A stretch of DNA of 64,000 bases from Paractinoplanes aksuensis (lineage in GTDB: Bacteria > Actinomycetota > Actinomycetes > Mycobacteriales > Micromonosporaceae). Each line of letters starts with the position of its first letter. Position 1 is the stretch's first letter. The position numbers and the translations under genes were made by a program. Below the pieces are notes generated by a model that saw only the letters and a program-made list of their open reading frames with translations, did not search any database and was not told the origin of the DNA. The stretch covers positions 372,001-436,000 of the forward strand of contig NZ_JAMYJR010000002.1 of NCBI RefSeq assembly GCF_024137025.1, given 5' to 3'. Shown here one piece after another: positions 1 to 7,950 of this stretch.

Positions 1-888
1 GGAGTTGCGCAACGGGTCGATGTCGCTGGAGTTCTCGGGCCAGACGACCAGGGCGGGCTGCTTCTGCCGACCGGCGGCGACCTCGGTGGCGAGCCGCTCG
101 GTGGCGGTGACGTGGTTGTCGAGCACGGCCCGGCGCTGGGCGTTGAAGTCGAGCCCGAGCCGCGGCACGTTGCCCTGCACGATTGCCACGGTGGCCGTCT
201 CGCCGCCGGGCTGGGCCACCGGCACCAGCAGCGGGCCGGCGATCAGCGCGGCCGCCGTCACGGCGAAGCCCAGGGCCGGGCCGGGGCGCAGGGGCCGCCA
301 CGGGCGCCAGGCCAGCGCGATCAGGGCGCCCCCGGCGGCGGCGACGGCGAAGGTGACCAGCGGGGCGCCCCCGTAGGCGGCCAGGCGCAGCGCGGGGCCG
401 TCGTCCTGGCTGAAGGCGAGCCGCCCCCACGGGAAGCCGCCGAACGGGGCGCGGTCGCGGGCCGCCTCCTGCGCCACCCAGGCCAGACCCAGCACCAGCG
501 GCCACAAGGCGCGCCACCGGTCGAGCAACGGCGACAGCCAGGCCGTGACCAGGCCCAGCAGGCCCATGAACGCGGCCTGGGCGAACGACAGCAGCAGCCA
601 CGGCAACCAGCCGCCGGCGAACGTGGTCCACCACAGCAGCGGCAGGAACAGCACCAGACCGGCGATGGAACCGAGCCCGAACGCGCGGCGCAGACGACGC
701 CGGTGGGTCGCCCCCGCGAGCAGGGCCACACCGACCGGGGAGAGCCACCACAGACCGTACGGCGGGAGGGCGTGCAGCAGGGCCAGGCCGGCCAGCACGG
801 CCATCGGCAGCGCGACCCGGCGGCGTACCGGCCGGGGTCCGCAGTTCTGCGCCGTGACCTGGGGCGCAGCGGGGGGCTGCAACGTCAT
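1..888 (-). CDS. lnt: Apolipoprotein N-acyltransferase, 5' part (gene runs off the window)
   Basis: Only the first 296 codons lie in the window; the gene continues beyond base 1. The product is a polytopic membrane protein with about six hydrophobic helices, followed by the start of a nitrilase-type domain. The segment VVWPENSSDID near residue 285 matches the Lnt motif holding the catalytic Glu; the catalytic Lys and Cys would lie outside the window. Lnt transfers the third acyl chain onto the N-terminal Cys of lipoproteins in the cytoplasmic membrane. The start is ATG at 888; an in-frame GTG at 894 is an alternative. The domain order and the WPE motif make the family call firm. Confidence 0.9.
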   Translation of the reverse strand, partial: MTLQPPAAPQVTAQNCGPRPVRRRVALPMAVLAGLALLHALPPYGLWWLSPVGVALLAGATHRRRLRRAFGLGSIAGLVLFLPLLWWTTFAGGWLPWLLLSFAQAAFMGLLGLVTAWLSPLLDRWRALWPLVLGLAWVAQEAARDRAPFGGFPWGRLAFSQDDGPALRLAAYGGAPLVTFAVAAAGGALIALAWRPWRPLRPGPALGFAVTAAALIAGPLLVPVAQPGGETATVAIVQGNVPRLGLDFNAQRRAVLDNHVTATERLATEVAAGRQKQPALVVWPENSSDIDPLRNS

Positions 889-988
889 CTCCACGCGCGA
901 GAGGCTACCTCGCGCGACCTGAGCGGAAACGGACAGTCGGGGCGCAGCGCCGCATCGATAAGAGAACAATTGATCAGGATGCGGAGAA

Positions 989-1013
989 GCGCGGTCCCGC
1001 CCCGGGACCGCGC
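989..1013. terminator. Perfect 11-bp GC hairpin
   Basis: Bases 989-999 and 1003-1013 are exact reverse complements around a CCC loop. No T tract follows on either strand. It lies downstream of the lysine operon and about 100 bases upstream of lnt, so it could end the operon transcript or act in the lnt leader. Confidence 0.5.
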
Positions 1014-1285
1014 CTCATGTGCACCACACCCCGGGCACGGCCGGTGGCCCGCCGGGAGTTCGCGACCGCCTTCGGACCGGCATGCTCCGCGCCGGCTGCG
1101 CGGGTCAGGCCGTTGTCTACTGGCGCCCGTTCCCTCCTGAGAACCACCACGGACGTGATCTCTCCGCGTCGCCCCGCCGACCCCCGCCCCCTGGACCTGG
1201 CTGAACGCGCGACCCCTGCGAGGACTGCGGCCAGTGGGCGGAGGAACGAAGCGAACAGCATCGCTCCCGTGCTCAGGATTGGACG

Positions 1286-1316
1286 ACGGTACGTCCGGCC
1301 CCCGCCGGTCTGTCAA
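1286..1316 (-). promoter_or_regulatory. Possible promoter for lnt
   Basis: On the minus strand TTGACA (1316-1311) is followed after 19 bases by TACCGT (1291-1286). The -35 is a perfect match; the spacer is slightly long. It would produce a leader of roughly 390 bases ahead of lnt, containing the 989-1013 hairpin. Confidence 0.35.
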
Positions 1317-1379
1317 CCGGCGTCCCCGCACTCGGGCGTGTCGCGTTTCTCGGCGTGTCATGTCATGTACCCGTTCGGG

Positions 1380-2630
1380 CTACAGGCTGTTCACGAGGGT
1401 CGCTGCGGCGTCCCGATGATCGATCGACAACAGTCCGGCCGCCGCCAGCACGTACTGCTGGTCGACGACCGTGCGGGCCGAGGTCGGCGCAGCCCAGCCG
1501 CCGGACTGGTCGGACAGCACCGCGTCCAGCACAAACGCGCCGCCGCCGTGCCGCAGCACGCCCCCCGACCCGACCACCAGCCGCACGTCGCGCAGATCCC
1601 GGCCGCCCGTGCGGGGCTGACCAGGACCGGACGAGTGGCCCCGCGCGTGCCGCCGGAGCGCGACCGTGGCCGCCGCCGCGGCTAACTCATTGTCACCCGA
1701 TAGGAGTCCGGATTCCGGCAGTGCCAATTTCTCGGCCACCGCGGCCGCACGCGTGCCGTCGGCACTCACCGCGACGCCGAGATCACCCTCCACAGTTCTG
1801 GACCGCCACAGGGTTCCGGCCACGTCGCGCCGCGGGCCGGATTCGCTCTCCGCGTCGGGCACCAGAGCCGAGTAGACGTCCGTGGTGGCTCCACCCACGT
1901 CGACGACCAGAACACCGGATCCGGTGGCGTCAGCGAGCAGCTCGACGCCCGCGAGGACCGCGTCCGGGGTGGCGGCCCGCACCAGCGAGGCGAACCGGGG
2001 GCCCTTCGACAGTCGCTTGCCCCCGATCACGTGCCGCAGGAACACCTCGCGGATCGCCGCCCGGGCCGGACCCGGGTCGAGCACGCCGATCCGGGGCAGC
2101 ACGTTGCCCGTCACGGTCGCCGGGATGCGGCGTTCGGTCAGGATCGCCGCGGCCTCGGGCCGGACGTCGGCGTTGCCGGCCACCACCACCGGCACGCGCA
2201 GCCGGGACGTGCCGAGGCGCCGCGCGTTGTGCAGCAGCACCTCGCCGTCGCCGCCGTCGGTGCCGCCGACCAGCAGGATCACATCCGGCCGGGACGCGCG
2301 CAGGGCCGTTACCGCCCGCCCGTCGAGCAGCCCGGCTGCCACGTGCACGACGCGGGCGCCCGCCGACAGCCCGACCCGGTGCCCGGCCTCGGCGGTGACC
2401 AGCGACTCGTACCCCACGACGGCCAGCCTCAGCCCACCACCGGCGGACGAGCAGACGTACACCTGATCGCCCCCGCCGACCGCCGCCACTGCCTGATCCA
2501 ACCCGGTCAGCACATCGCTACCAACAGTGGTCGGCACCTCGGCCCGGCGCACCAGCGCGCCTGCGTCCAGGTCGATCAGAGCCGCTTTGGTGTACGTCGA
2601 CCCGACGTCGACACAGACGGCAGTGCTCAC
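1380..2630 (-). CDS. MutL/GlmL-family ASKHA ATPase, probable aminomutase reactivase
   Basis: 416 residues. The N-terminal VCVDVGSTYTKAALID is the phosphate-binding motif of the ASKHA fold as found in the GlmL/MutL family, and VGSGGVLRHGGG near the C-terminus is a second family hallmark. Relatives sit beside adenosylcobalamin mutases and are thought to help reactivate or assemble them. Here the gene ends the operon containing kamD and kamE, so a chaperone role for beta-lysine 5,6-aminomutase is the natural inference. The GTG start at 2630 overlaps the kal stop by 4 bases. A longer frame starting at 2723 is rejected because it would overlap kal by about 100 bases. No MutS-like partner is visible in the locus. 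Confidence 0.82.
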   Translation of the reverse strand: MSTAVCVDVGSTYTKAALIDLDAGALVRRAEVPTTVGSDVLTGLDQAVAAVGGGDQVYVCSSAGGGLRLAVVGYESLVTAEAGHRVGLSAGARVVHVAAGLLDGRAVTALRASRPDVILLVGGTDGGDGEVLLHNARRLGTSRLRVPVVVAGNADVRPEAAAILTERRIPATVTGNVLPRIGVLDPGPARAAIREVFLRHVIGGKRLSKGPRFASLVRAATPDAVLAGVELLADATGSGVLVVDVGGATTDVYSALVPDAESESGPRRDVAGTLWRSRTVEGDLGVAVSADGTRAAAVAEKLALPESGLLSGDNELAAAAATVALRRHARGHSSGPGQPRTGGRDLRDVRLVVGSGGVLRHGGGAFVLDAVLSDQSGGWAAPTSARTVVDQQYVLAAAGLLSIDHRDAAATLVNSL

Positions 2631-2992
2631 TGCTTCGCCGGCACCACGACCGTGCCCGTAGCGGTCACGGCCACGATCGGCTCGTCCAGAACGGAAGCGG
2701 CCGACCCGCCCGTCCCCCGGCACACGACCCGCGACTCGAAGGCGATGGTGCGCGAGCGGGTGCCCATCCGGGTCACCGTGCCCACGATCTCGAGGACGTC
2801 GCCGGCCTGGATCGGGGCCTTGAACTGCACGTCGTCGTACGAGGCGAACAGCCCCTCGTCCCCGTCGAGCTGGATGCAGACCTCGGTCGCCACGTCGCCG
2901 AACAGCCCGAGCGAGTAGGCCCCGTCGACCAGGTTGCCCGCATAGTGCGCGTGCGCGTACGGGACATAGCGGCGATGAGTCACAGTGATCAA
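2627..2992 (-). CDS. kal: 3-aminobutyryl-CoA ammonia lyase (hotdog fold)
   Basis: 121 residues, the usual size for Kal. The segments HYAGNLVDGAYSLGLFGDVA and DGDEGLFASYDDVQFKAP resemble clostridial Kal proteins. The enzyme removes ammonia from 3-aminobutyryl-CoA to give crotonyl-CoA, the last nitrogen-releasing step of the aminomutase lysine pathway. The start is probably TTG at 2992, which overlaps the kamE TGA (TTGA), implying translational coupling; a GTG at 2983 is the alternative. The function rests on family similarity plus its position between kamE and the MutL-like gene. Alone, a hotdog protein of this size could be another small thioester-acting enzyme. Confidence 0.85.
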   Translation of the reverse strand: MITVTHRRYVPYAHAHYAGNLVDGAYSLGLFGDVATEVCIQLDGDEGLFASYDDVQFKAPIQAGDVLEIVGTVTRMGTRSRTIAFESRVVCRGTGGSAASVLDEPIVAVTATGTVVVPAKQ

Positions 2993-3723
2993 GACGAACT
3001 CCCGGTGAGGGCGTGGACTAGGTAGGAGGCGACTTCGCGCGGGGTGGTGCCGCGGCTGAAGATCCGGTCGACGCCGAGCTCGCCGGCCATCAGCTCGTCG
3101 AACCGCGGACCGCCGACGATCAGAAGCGGACGCTTGCCGGCCGGCAGCGCCTCACGGAACGCGGCCGACATCGCCCGCGTGTTCTGCAGGTGCGCGTCGC
3201 GCTGGGTGACGACCTGGGACACGAGTACGGCGTCGGCCTTCTGCTCGCGGGCCGTCTCGACCAGATCCGGCACGGAGACCTGCGCCCCCATGTTGGTCAC
3301 CGACAACTCGCTGTAGTACTCGAGCCCCTTCTCCCCCGCGATCCCCTTGAGGTTGAGAATGGCGTCGATCCCCACGGTGTGCGCGTCGGTCCCGATGCAC
3401 GCCCCGACCACGTTGAGCCGCCGCCGCAGCCGCCGCTTGATCGTCGCGTTGACCTCTTTGGCACTCAGCAGCGGGAAGTCCCGCTCGACGACCTGCACCT
3501 TCTCGGTGTCGACGAGGTGGCTGACCTTGCCGTAGACGACGAAGAAGGTGAACCCGTCCCCCATCGGCTTGGCGTGCACGAGCAGTGCGGGGTCCATCCC
3601 CATCTTGTTGGCCAGCTGAATGGCCGCGCCCTCGGCCCGCTTGTCATGCACGATCGGCAGCGTGAACGACAACTGCACCATGCCGTCCCCGGTGGTGTCC
3701 CCGTAGGGCCGCACGATGCTCAT
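2989..3723 (-). CDS. kamE: Beta-lysine 5,6-aminomutase, beta (cobalamin-binding) subunit
   Basis: 244 residues. After an N-terminal dimerisation region comes a B12-binding Rossmann domain with TDAHTVGIDA: His115 is the expected lower cobalt ligand, and Lys126, eleven residues later in ILNLKG, matches the spacing of the lysine that forms the aldimine with PLP in the clostridial enzyme. Both signature residues are therefore present. With KamD it moves the terminal amino group of L-beta-lysine from C6 to C5 using adenosylcobalamin and PLP. Its ATG overlaps the kamD stop (ATGA), and its own stop overlaps the kal start, so the three genes are tightly coupled. Confidence 0.95.
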   Translation of the reverse strand: MSIVRPYGDTTGDGMVQLSFTLPIVHDKRAEGAAIQLANKMGMDPALLVHAKPMGDGFTFFVVYGKVSHLVDTEKVQVVERDFPLLSAKEVNATIKRRLRRRLNVVGACIGTDAHTVGIDAILNLKGIAGEKGLEYYSELSVTNMGAQVSVPDLVETAREQKADAVLVSQVVTQRDAHLQNTRAMSAAFREALPAGKRPLLIVGGPRFDELMAGELGVDRIFSRGTTPREVASYLVHALTGSSS

Positions 3724-5276
3724 GCTTCCAACGCCTCCGTCACGGGGTTGTAGTAGCCGTCCTCATGACGAGCGACGCCGTCGAGGCCTTTGCCGCGGTC
3801 GGCGGGGCGTTTCATGATCCCGAAGGTGCCCTCGGCGATGGCTGTCAGCATGGAGTCGTCGACGATCTTCTCGAGCAGGTCGACGGCCTCGCCCAGCACG
3901 GCGTGCGCGCGCTGCTGGATGAAGCCGCCGGGGGCCGGGACGAAATCCTCGTGCAGGTTGCCGGCGCCGGTGAGCACGTAGCGGACGTTCTGCAGGGCGA
4001 TGTCGCGGTCGGACAGCCACGGCGTCACCACGGCCTCGGTCATCATGCCCACGAGCAGGATGCCCTGGCCGGTCAGCGCCCCGACCAGGTTGAAGAAGCC
4101 GTCCAGCAGGTTGCCGCGGAACACGTCGCCGGTCATGTGTTTGGTCGGCGGCATCCATTTGAGCGGCGCGTCCGGGAACAGCTCGCGGGCCAGCAGGGCG
4201 TGGGCCAGTTCGAGGCGGAACGACTCCGGCAGCTCGGGGTTGATCTCGAACGCGTGGCCCAGGCCGAGCTGCCAGTCCTCGAGCCCGGCTTCGTGCGCGA
4301 AGAACTCGTTGAGCAGCTGCGACACGGTCACCGTGTGGGCCGCCTCGACCGCGTCGGCCGTGGTCAGGTAGTTGTCCTCGCCGGTGTTGATGATGATGCC
4401 GGCGCGGGCGTGGACCTGGCGGCTGAAGCGCTGGTCGACGAACGTGCGGATCGGGTTGATGTCGCGGAACAGGATCCCGTACATGCTGTCGTTGAGCATC
4501 ATGTCGAGCCGTTCCATGCCGGCCAGCGCCGCGATCTCGGGCATGCACAGCCCGGACGCGTAGTTCGTCAGCCGTACGTATCGACCGAGCTCCTTGGACG
4601 TCTCGTCCAAGGCCGCGCGCATCAACCGAAAATTCTCCTGGGTGGCGTACGTGCCGGCGAAGCCCTCGCGGGTGGCGCCCTCGGGCACGTAGTCGAGCAG
4701 CGACTGGCCGGTCGAGCGGATCACCGCGATCACGTCGGCCCCGGCCCGCGCGGCCGCCTGGGCCTGCGGGATGTCCTCGTAGATGTCGCCGGTGGCCACG
4801 ATCAGATAGATCCACGGCCGCTGCTGCGGGTCGCCGAGCCGCTTGATCAGCCGCTCCCGCTCGGCCCGGCGCCGGTCGACGATCTTCAGGCCGGCGCCGG
4901 TGGCCCGCTTGGCGGCGCGCTTCACAAAAGAAAGATCGGAGCGCGACGACGGTACGTCGAACCGGATCGCGCCGGCGGCCGCCTTCTGGGCCAGGACGGT
5001 GATGTCGTCGACCCCGGTGCTCCGCATGGCGTGGAACACCGGGACCGCGACGCCGTGGCCCAGCCCGACGTCGGCCCGCACCGCGTCCACGAGCCGGTTC
5101 ACCCAGGGGATGCCGTCCTGGTCGGCGCCGTGCACGCCGGCCAGCCGCAGCACCGCCCGCTCCACCGACACGGTGGTGTGCGAGCGGGCCAGGTCGACCA
5201 CGGGCTGCCCCGCTTTCGCGGCGAGCCGGCGCGCCGTACGCACCACCCGCGGGTCCAGATCAAGCTTGGACGCCAC
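3720..5276 (-). CDS. kamD: Beta-lysine 5,6-aminomutase, alpha subunit
   Basis: 518 residues, the family length. Strongly conserved blocks of the KamD TIM barrel are visible: RSTGQSLLDYVP (187-198), TNYASGLCMPEIAA (237-250), NDSMYGILFRDINP (262-275) and INTGEDNYLTTADA (296-309), then PPTKHMTGDVF further on. The alpha subunit holds most of the PLP and substrate contacts, while KamE brings cobalamin and the PLP lysine. The start is GTG at 5276, preceded by GAGGAG. It lies 16 bases after the amidohydrolase gene and overlaps kamE by 4. The assignment is very secure. Confidence 0.96.
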   Translation of the reverse strand: MASKLDLDPRVVRTARRLAAKAGQPVVDLARSHTTVSVERAVLRLAGVHGADQDGIPWVNRLVDAVRADVGLGHGVAVPVFHAMRSTGVDDITVLAQKAAAGAIRFDVPSSRSDLSFVKRAAKRATGAGLKIVDRRRAERERLIKRLGDPQQRPWIYLIVATGDIYEDIPQAQAAARAGADVIAVIRSTGQSLLDYVPEGATREGFAGTYATQENFRLMRAALDETSKELGRYVRLTNYASGLCMPEIAALAGMERLDMMLNDSMYGILFRDINPIRTFVDQRFSRQVHARAGIIINTGEDNYLTTADAVEAAHTVTVSQLLNEFFAHEAGLEDWQLGLGHAFEINPELPESFRLELAHALLARELFPDAPLKWMPPTKHMTGDVFRGNLLDGFFNLVGALTGQGILLVGMMTEAVVTPWLSDRDIALQNVRYVLTGAGNLHEDFVPAPGGFIQQRAHAVLGEAVDLLEKIVDDSMLTAIAEGTFGIMKRPADRGKGLDGVARHEDGYYNPVTEALEA

Positions 5277-5292
5277 CCCTGCTCCTCATTCG

Positions 5293-6795
5293 TCAGTTTT
5301 CGTAGATTGTTTCGCCGTGCAACACCGTGCGCCGGCACACCGGGGAGCCGCCGTCCAGATCGGGCAGACCTTCCCGTACGCCGCCCGGGGTCTCCCAGAC
5401 GGCGAAGGTGGCCGATTGACCGGGCGCGAGCACGCCCGCGTCGCCGACCCCGGCCGCCCGCCAGCCGCCCCGGGTCGAGGCCGCGAACGCCGCCCGCACG
5501 CTCATCCGGTAGACCGGGTTGCGCGGGGACACCGCGGCCGCCACCACCGCCCACGGGTCGAGCGCGGTGACCGGCGAGTCCGAGCCGAAGGCCAGCTGCA
5601 CCCCGGTCGCGTGCATGGCGCCGATCGGGTTCGAGGCCATCGACCGCTCGACGCCGAGGCGCTGCGCGTACATGCGGTCGGGACCGCCCCACAGCGCGTC
5701 GAAGACCGGCTGGACCGAGGCGATCACCCCGAACTCGACCATCCGGGCGATCATCGGCTTGTCGATCAGCTCGACGTGCTCGACCCGGTGGTGGCCCTCG
5801 CGCACGGCGTCGACGCCGACCGACTTGGCGGCCAGCGCGAACCCCTCGAGCACGGTCTCGATGGCGGCGTCGCCGATGGCGTGGAAGCCGCCCTGCACGC
5901 CGACCGTGATGCAGTCGAGCAGGTGTTCGGCGGCCTGCTCGGCGGTCAGGAAAGCCTCGCCGCAGCCGCCGTGGCCGTCGAGGAAGGGCTGCCGGACGCT
6001 GGCGGTGCGCGAGCCGAGGGCGCCGTCGGCGTACAGGTCGCCGGCCGCGCCGACCGCGCCCAGTTCCTTGGCCTTGAGGGCGCCGCCCAGTTCGCCCCAG
6101 TAGCCGTAGACGTGGGGCAGGCCCTGGCCGTTGAGCGCCAGCAGCGACGTGAAGTCGGCCTCGCTGGACGTGCCGGGGCCGCCGCACTCGTGCACGGCGG
6201 CGATGCCGAGGGACGCGGCTCTGGTGAGGGCGGCGCGCTGGGCGGTCGTCCTCTGAGCACCGCTGAGGGCGTTCAGCGCGATGGCTCGTACGGAATGATG
6301 GTCGTCCTCTTTGACCAGGCTCTCGCCGACGGGCAGATCAGCCGCGGCGAGCAGGGCGGTCGACGCCAGGGCGGAGTGCACCGAGGCCTGCGACAGGTAG
6401 ACCCGGCGGCCCGACGCGGCCCGGTCGAGCTCGGCCGCGGCCGGCAGCGTCTGGTCGGCCCAGGTCGACTCGTCCCAGCCGTGGCCGTGCACGACCCCGT
6501 CGGCCGGGCGGGTCGCGGCGAACTTCTCGACCGCGGCCAGCAGCTCGCTGCGGTGCCGGACGGCGGCCAGGTCGAGGCCGTCGATGGCCAGACCGGTGTC
6601 GGTGGCGTGCACGTGGGCGTCGACGAAGGCCGGGGTGACCAGGCCGTTCTGCAGGTCGACGGTACGGTCGGCGGAGGGGGCGTCGGCCGCGTCGCCGAGC
6701 CACACGATCTTGCCCTCGCGGACCAGCATGGCGGTGGCCCGCGGGTCGGCGGCGGAGTAGAAGCGGCCGTGGGTGTAGAGGTGCACCTCAGTCAT
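5293..6795 (-). CDS. YtcJ-like metal-dependent amidohydrolase
   Basis: 500 residues. An N-terminal beta-sandwich part is followed by FVDAHVHATD, the HxH metal motif of the amidohydrolase_3/YtcJ family; later metal-site candidates are FHAIGDAAI, HRVEHVELI and FGSDSPV. Relatives hydrolyse N-acyl or amide bonds, but the substrate cannot be read from sequence. The gene is embedded between kdd (5-base gap) and kamD (16-base gap), so it is almost certainly co-transcribed with the lysine pathway. It may release lysine or beta-lysine from an acylated form, or remove a side product; that is inference. It is not part of the classical clostridial cluster. Confidence 0.88.
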   Translation of the reverse strand: MTEVHLYTHGRFYSAADPRATAMLVREGKIVWLGDAADAPSADRTVDLQNGLVTPAFVDAHVHATDTGLAIDGLDLAAVRHRSELLAAVEKFAATRPADGVVHGHGWDESTWADQTLPAAAELDRAASGRRVYLSQASVHSALASTALLAAADLPVGESLVKEDDHHSVRAIALNALSGAQRTTAQRAALTRAASLGIAAVHECGGPGTSSEADFTSLLALNGQGLPHVYGYWGELGGALKAKELGAVGAAGDLYADGALGSRTASVRQPFLDGHGGCGEAFLTAEQAAEHLLDCITVGVQGGFHAIGDAAIETVLEGFALAAKSVGVDAVREGHHRVEHVELIDKPMIARMVEFGVIASVQPVFDALWGGPDRMYAQRLGVERSMASNPIGAMHATGVQLAFGSDSPVTALDPWAVVAAAVSPRNPVYRMSVRAAFAASTRGGWRAAGVGDAGVLAPGQSATFAVWETPGGVREGLPDLDGGSPVCRRTVLHGETIYEN

Positions 6796-6800
6796 GGACG

Positions 6801-7817
6801 TCAGTCTCTCGCGAGACGCGCCTCGAAGAGAGACCGGACGGCCGGTACGCGCCGGAGCAGGTCGACGGCGAAATCGGCGTGACCAGGTACGTAGCCATTG
6901 CCGATGAGCATTGTCACGTCGGCCGCCAGCCCTTCGGCGCCGAGCGCGGCGGCCGGGAAGCTGGTGGCCATCGAGAAGAAGACGACGGTGCCGCCGGGGG
7001 CGGTGGCCAGGATCGCGCCGTGCTCGCAGCCGGGGACGTCGACGCAGACGACCGTGATCGTGGCCGGCTCGCCCACCGCGGCTGCGACCTCGACCGGATT
7101 GCGGGCGTCGGCGATCGCCACCGCATCGGCGATCCCGGCCGCGCGAAGAGACGCAGCCTCACCCTCGTCGCGGACAATTCCGACAGTACGGGCACCAGCC
7201 ATCCGGGCCGCGGCGAGCGCCAGCGATCCGCTCTTGCCTGCGCCACCCAGCACGGCAACTGTCGGCTGGTCGTATTGTCGGACAATCCGATCGGTGAGCG
7301 CGGGCGCCCCGCACACGTCGTAGACAGCCAGCGCGAGCGACGGGGCGAGATCATCGGGCAGCACGCCGACGATCGAGCGGCCGAACAGGATGGCTGAACC
7401 CGACGCCGGAACCTGCTCGCTACGGCCGTCCCAGCTGCTCAAGCCGTCGGTGATCCGCAGCGGCGTGAGCGTCAGCGAGACGAGCGTGGCCACCCGGTCC
7501 CCCACCTTGACACCGAGCGGCGACCGCGGGCCGACCTCGTCGACGACGCCGATCAGCATGCCGCCCGACCCGGTCACCGGGTTGTGCATCTTGCCGCGAG
7601 TGCCGACGATCTCGAGCACCTCGGCCCGGATCGCGTCGCCGTCACCGGAGTGCTTCTCGGACAACTGGCGGTAGCTGGCGGCGTCGAGGTTGAGCCGCTC
7701 CACCCGTACGCGAACTTCGTCTTCTCGAATTGAAGGGTCCGCATCGAGGCGCCAAGCCGCCTGCGGGAGCACCCCGACCGGCTCCAGAACCCGTTCAAGA
7801 CCGACAGAAGACGTCAT
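6801..7817 (-). CDS. kdd: L-erythro-3,5-diaminohexanoate dehydrogenase
   Basis: 338 residues from the ATG at 7817, which follows AGGGTGGGG; a GTG at 7826 is also in frame. The N-terminus carries KMHNPVTGSGGMLIGVVDEV, typical of Kdd, followed by a Rossmann domain with VAVLGGAGKSGSLALA and the MDR fold. Kdd oxidatively deaminates 3,5-diaminohexanoate, the KamDE product, to 5-amino-3-oxohexanoate with NAD(P)+. It is the first gene of the six-gene minus-strand operon and diverges from kamA. The next enzyme, Kce, is not in the window. Confidence 0.9.
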   Translation of the reverse strand: MTSSVGLERVLEPVGVLPQAAWRLDADPSIREDEVRVRVERLNLDAASYRQLSEKHSGDGDAIRAEVLEIVGTRGKMHNPVTGSGGMLIGVVDEVGPRSPLGVKVGDRVATLVSLTLTPLRITDGLSSWDGRSEQVPASGSAILFGRSIVGVLPDDLAPSLALAVYDVCGAPALTDRIVRQYDQPTVAVLGGAGKSGSLALAAARMAGARTVGIVRDEGEAASLRAAGIADAVAIADARNPVEVAAAVGEPATITVVCVDVPGCEHGAILATAPGGTVVFFSMATSFPAAALGAEGLAADVTMLIGNGYVPGHADFAVDLLRRVPAVRSLFEARLARD

Positions 7818-7859
7818 TCGCCCCACCCTTCACAGTAATTCATAGATCCGAGGCCGTAT

Positions 7860-7908
7860 CCATACCGTAAATCCTACGGGTAGATGGTTACCAGACCGGA
7901 AATCCTCC
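7860..7908. promoter_or_regulatory. Two 18-bp direct repeats between kdd and kamA
   Basis: Bases 7860-7877 and 7891-7908 share 15 of 18 positions (pattern CCAkACCGkAAATCCTmC). They are spaced 31 bp, close to three helical turns, within the 133-bp divergent intergenic region. This is a plausible operator controlling both halves of the lysine locus. The regulator is unknown; the Lrp-type gene at 10372 is one candidate. Confidence 0.55.
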
Positions 7909-7950
7909 AGTAGCGTGAGTTTGACCGAACGATCGATCAGGAGGCACCCG

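Larger units (their letters stand above)
889..1379. other. Intergenic region between the lysine operon and lnt
   Basis: This 491-base stretch separates the last gene of the minus-strand lysine operon from lnt. It holds a perfect 11-bp hairpin (989-1013) and a minus-strand promoter-like pair (1286-1316). Short open frames exist on both strands, including a minus-strand one from 1261 to 974 with GGGAG upstream, but none has recognisable family features, so none is called. Confidence 0.5.

Noticed and set aside
974..1261. 95-codon minus-strand frame with hydrophobic start in the lnt leader
   Set aside because: It has a plausible GGGAG site, but its body is Arg-rich and lacks conserved features, and it runs through the 989-1013 hairpin; kept only as a possibility.
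3765..5570. Long plus-strand open frame (601 codons) opposite kamD
   Set aside because: It is the antisense of a clear kamD; its composition (His/Arg/Gln/Gly-rich) is typical of the shadow frame in very GC-rich DNA.
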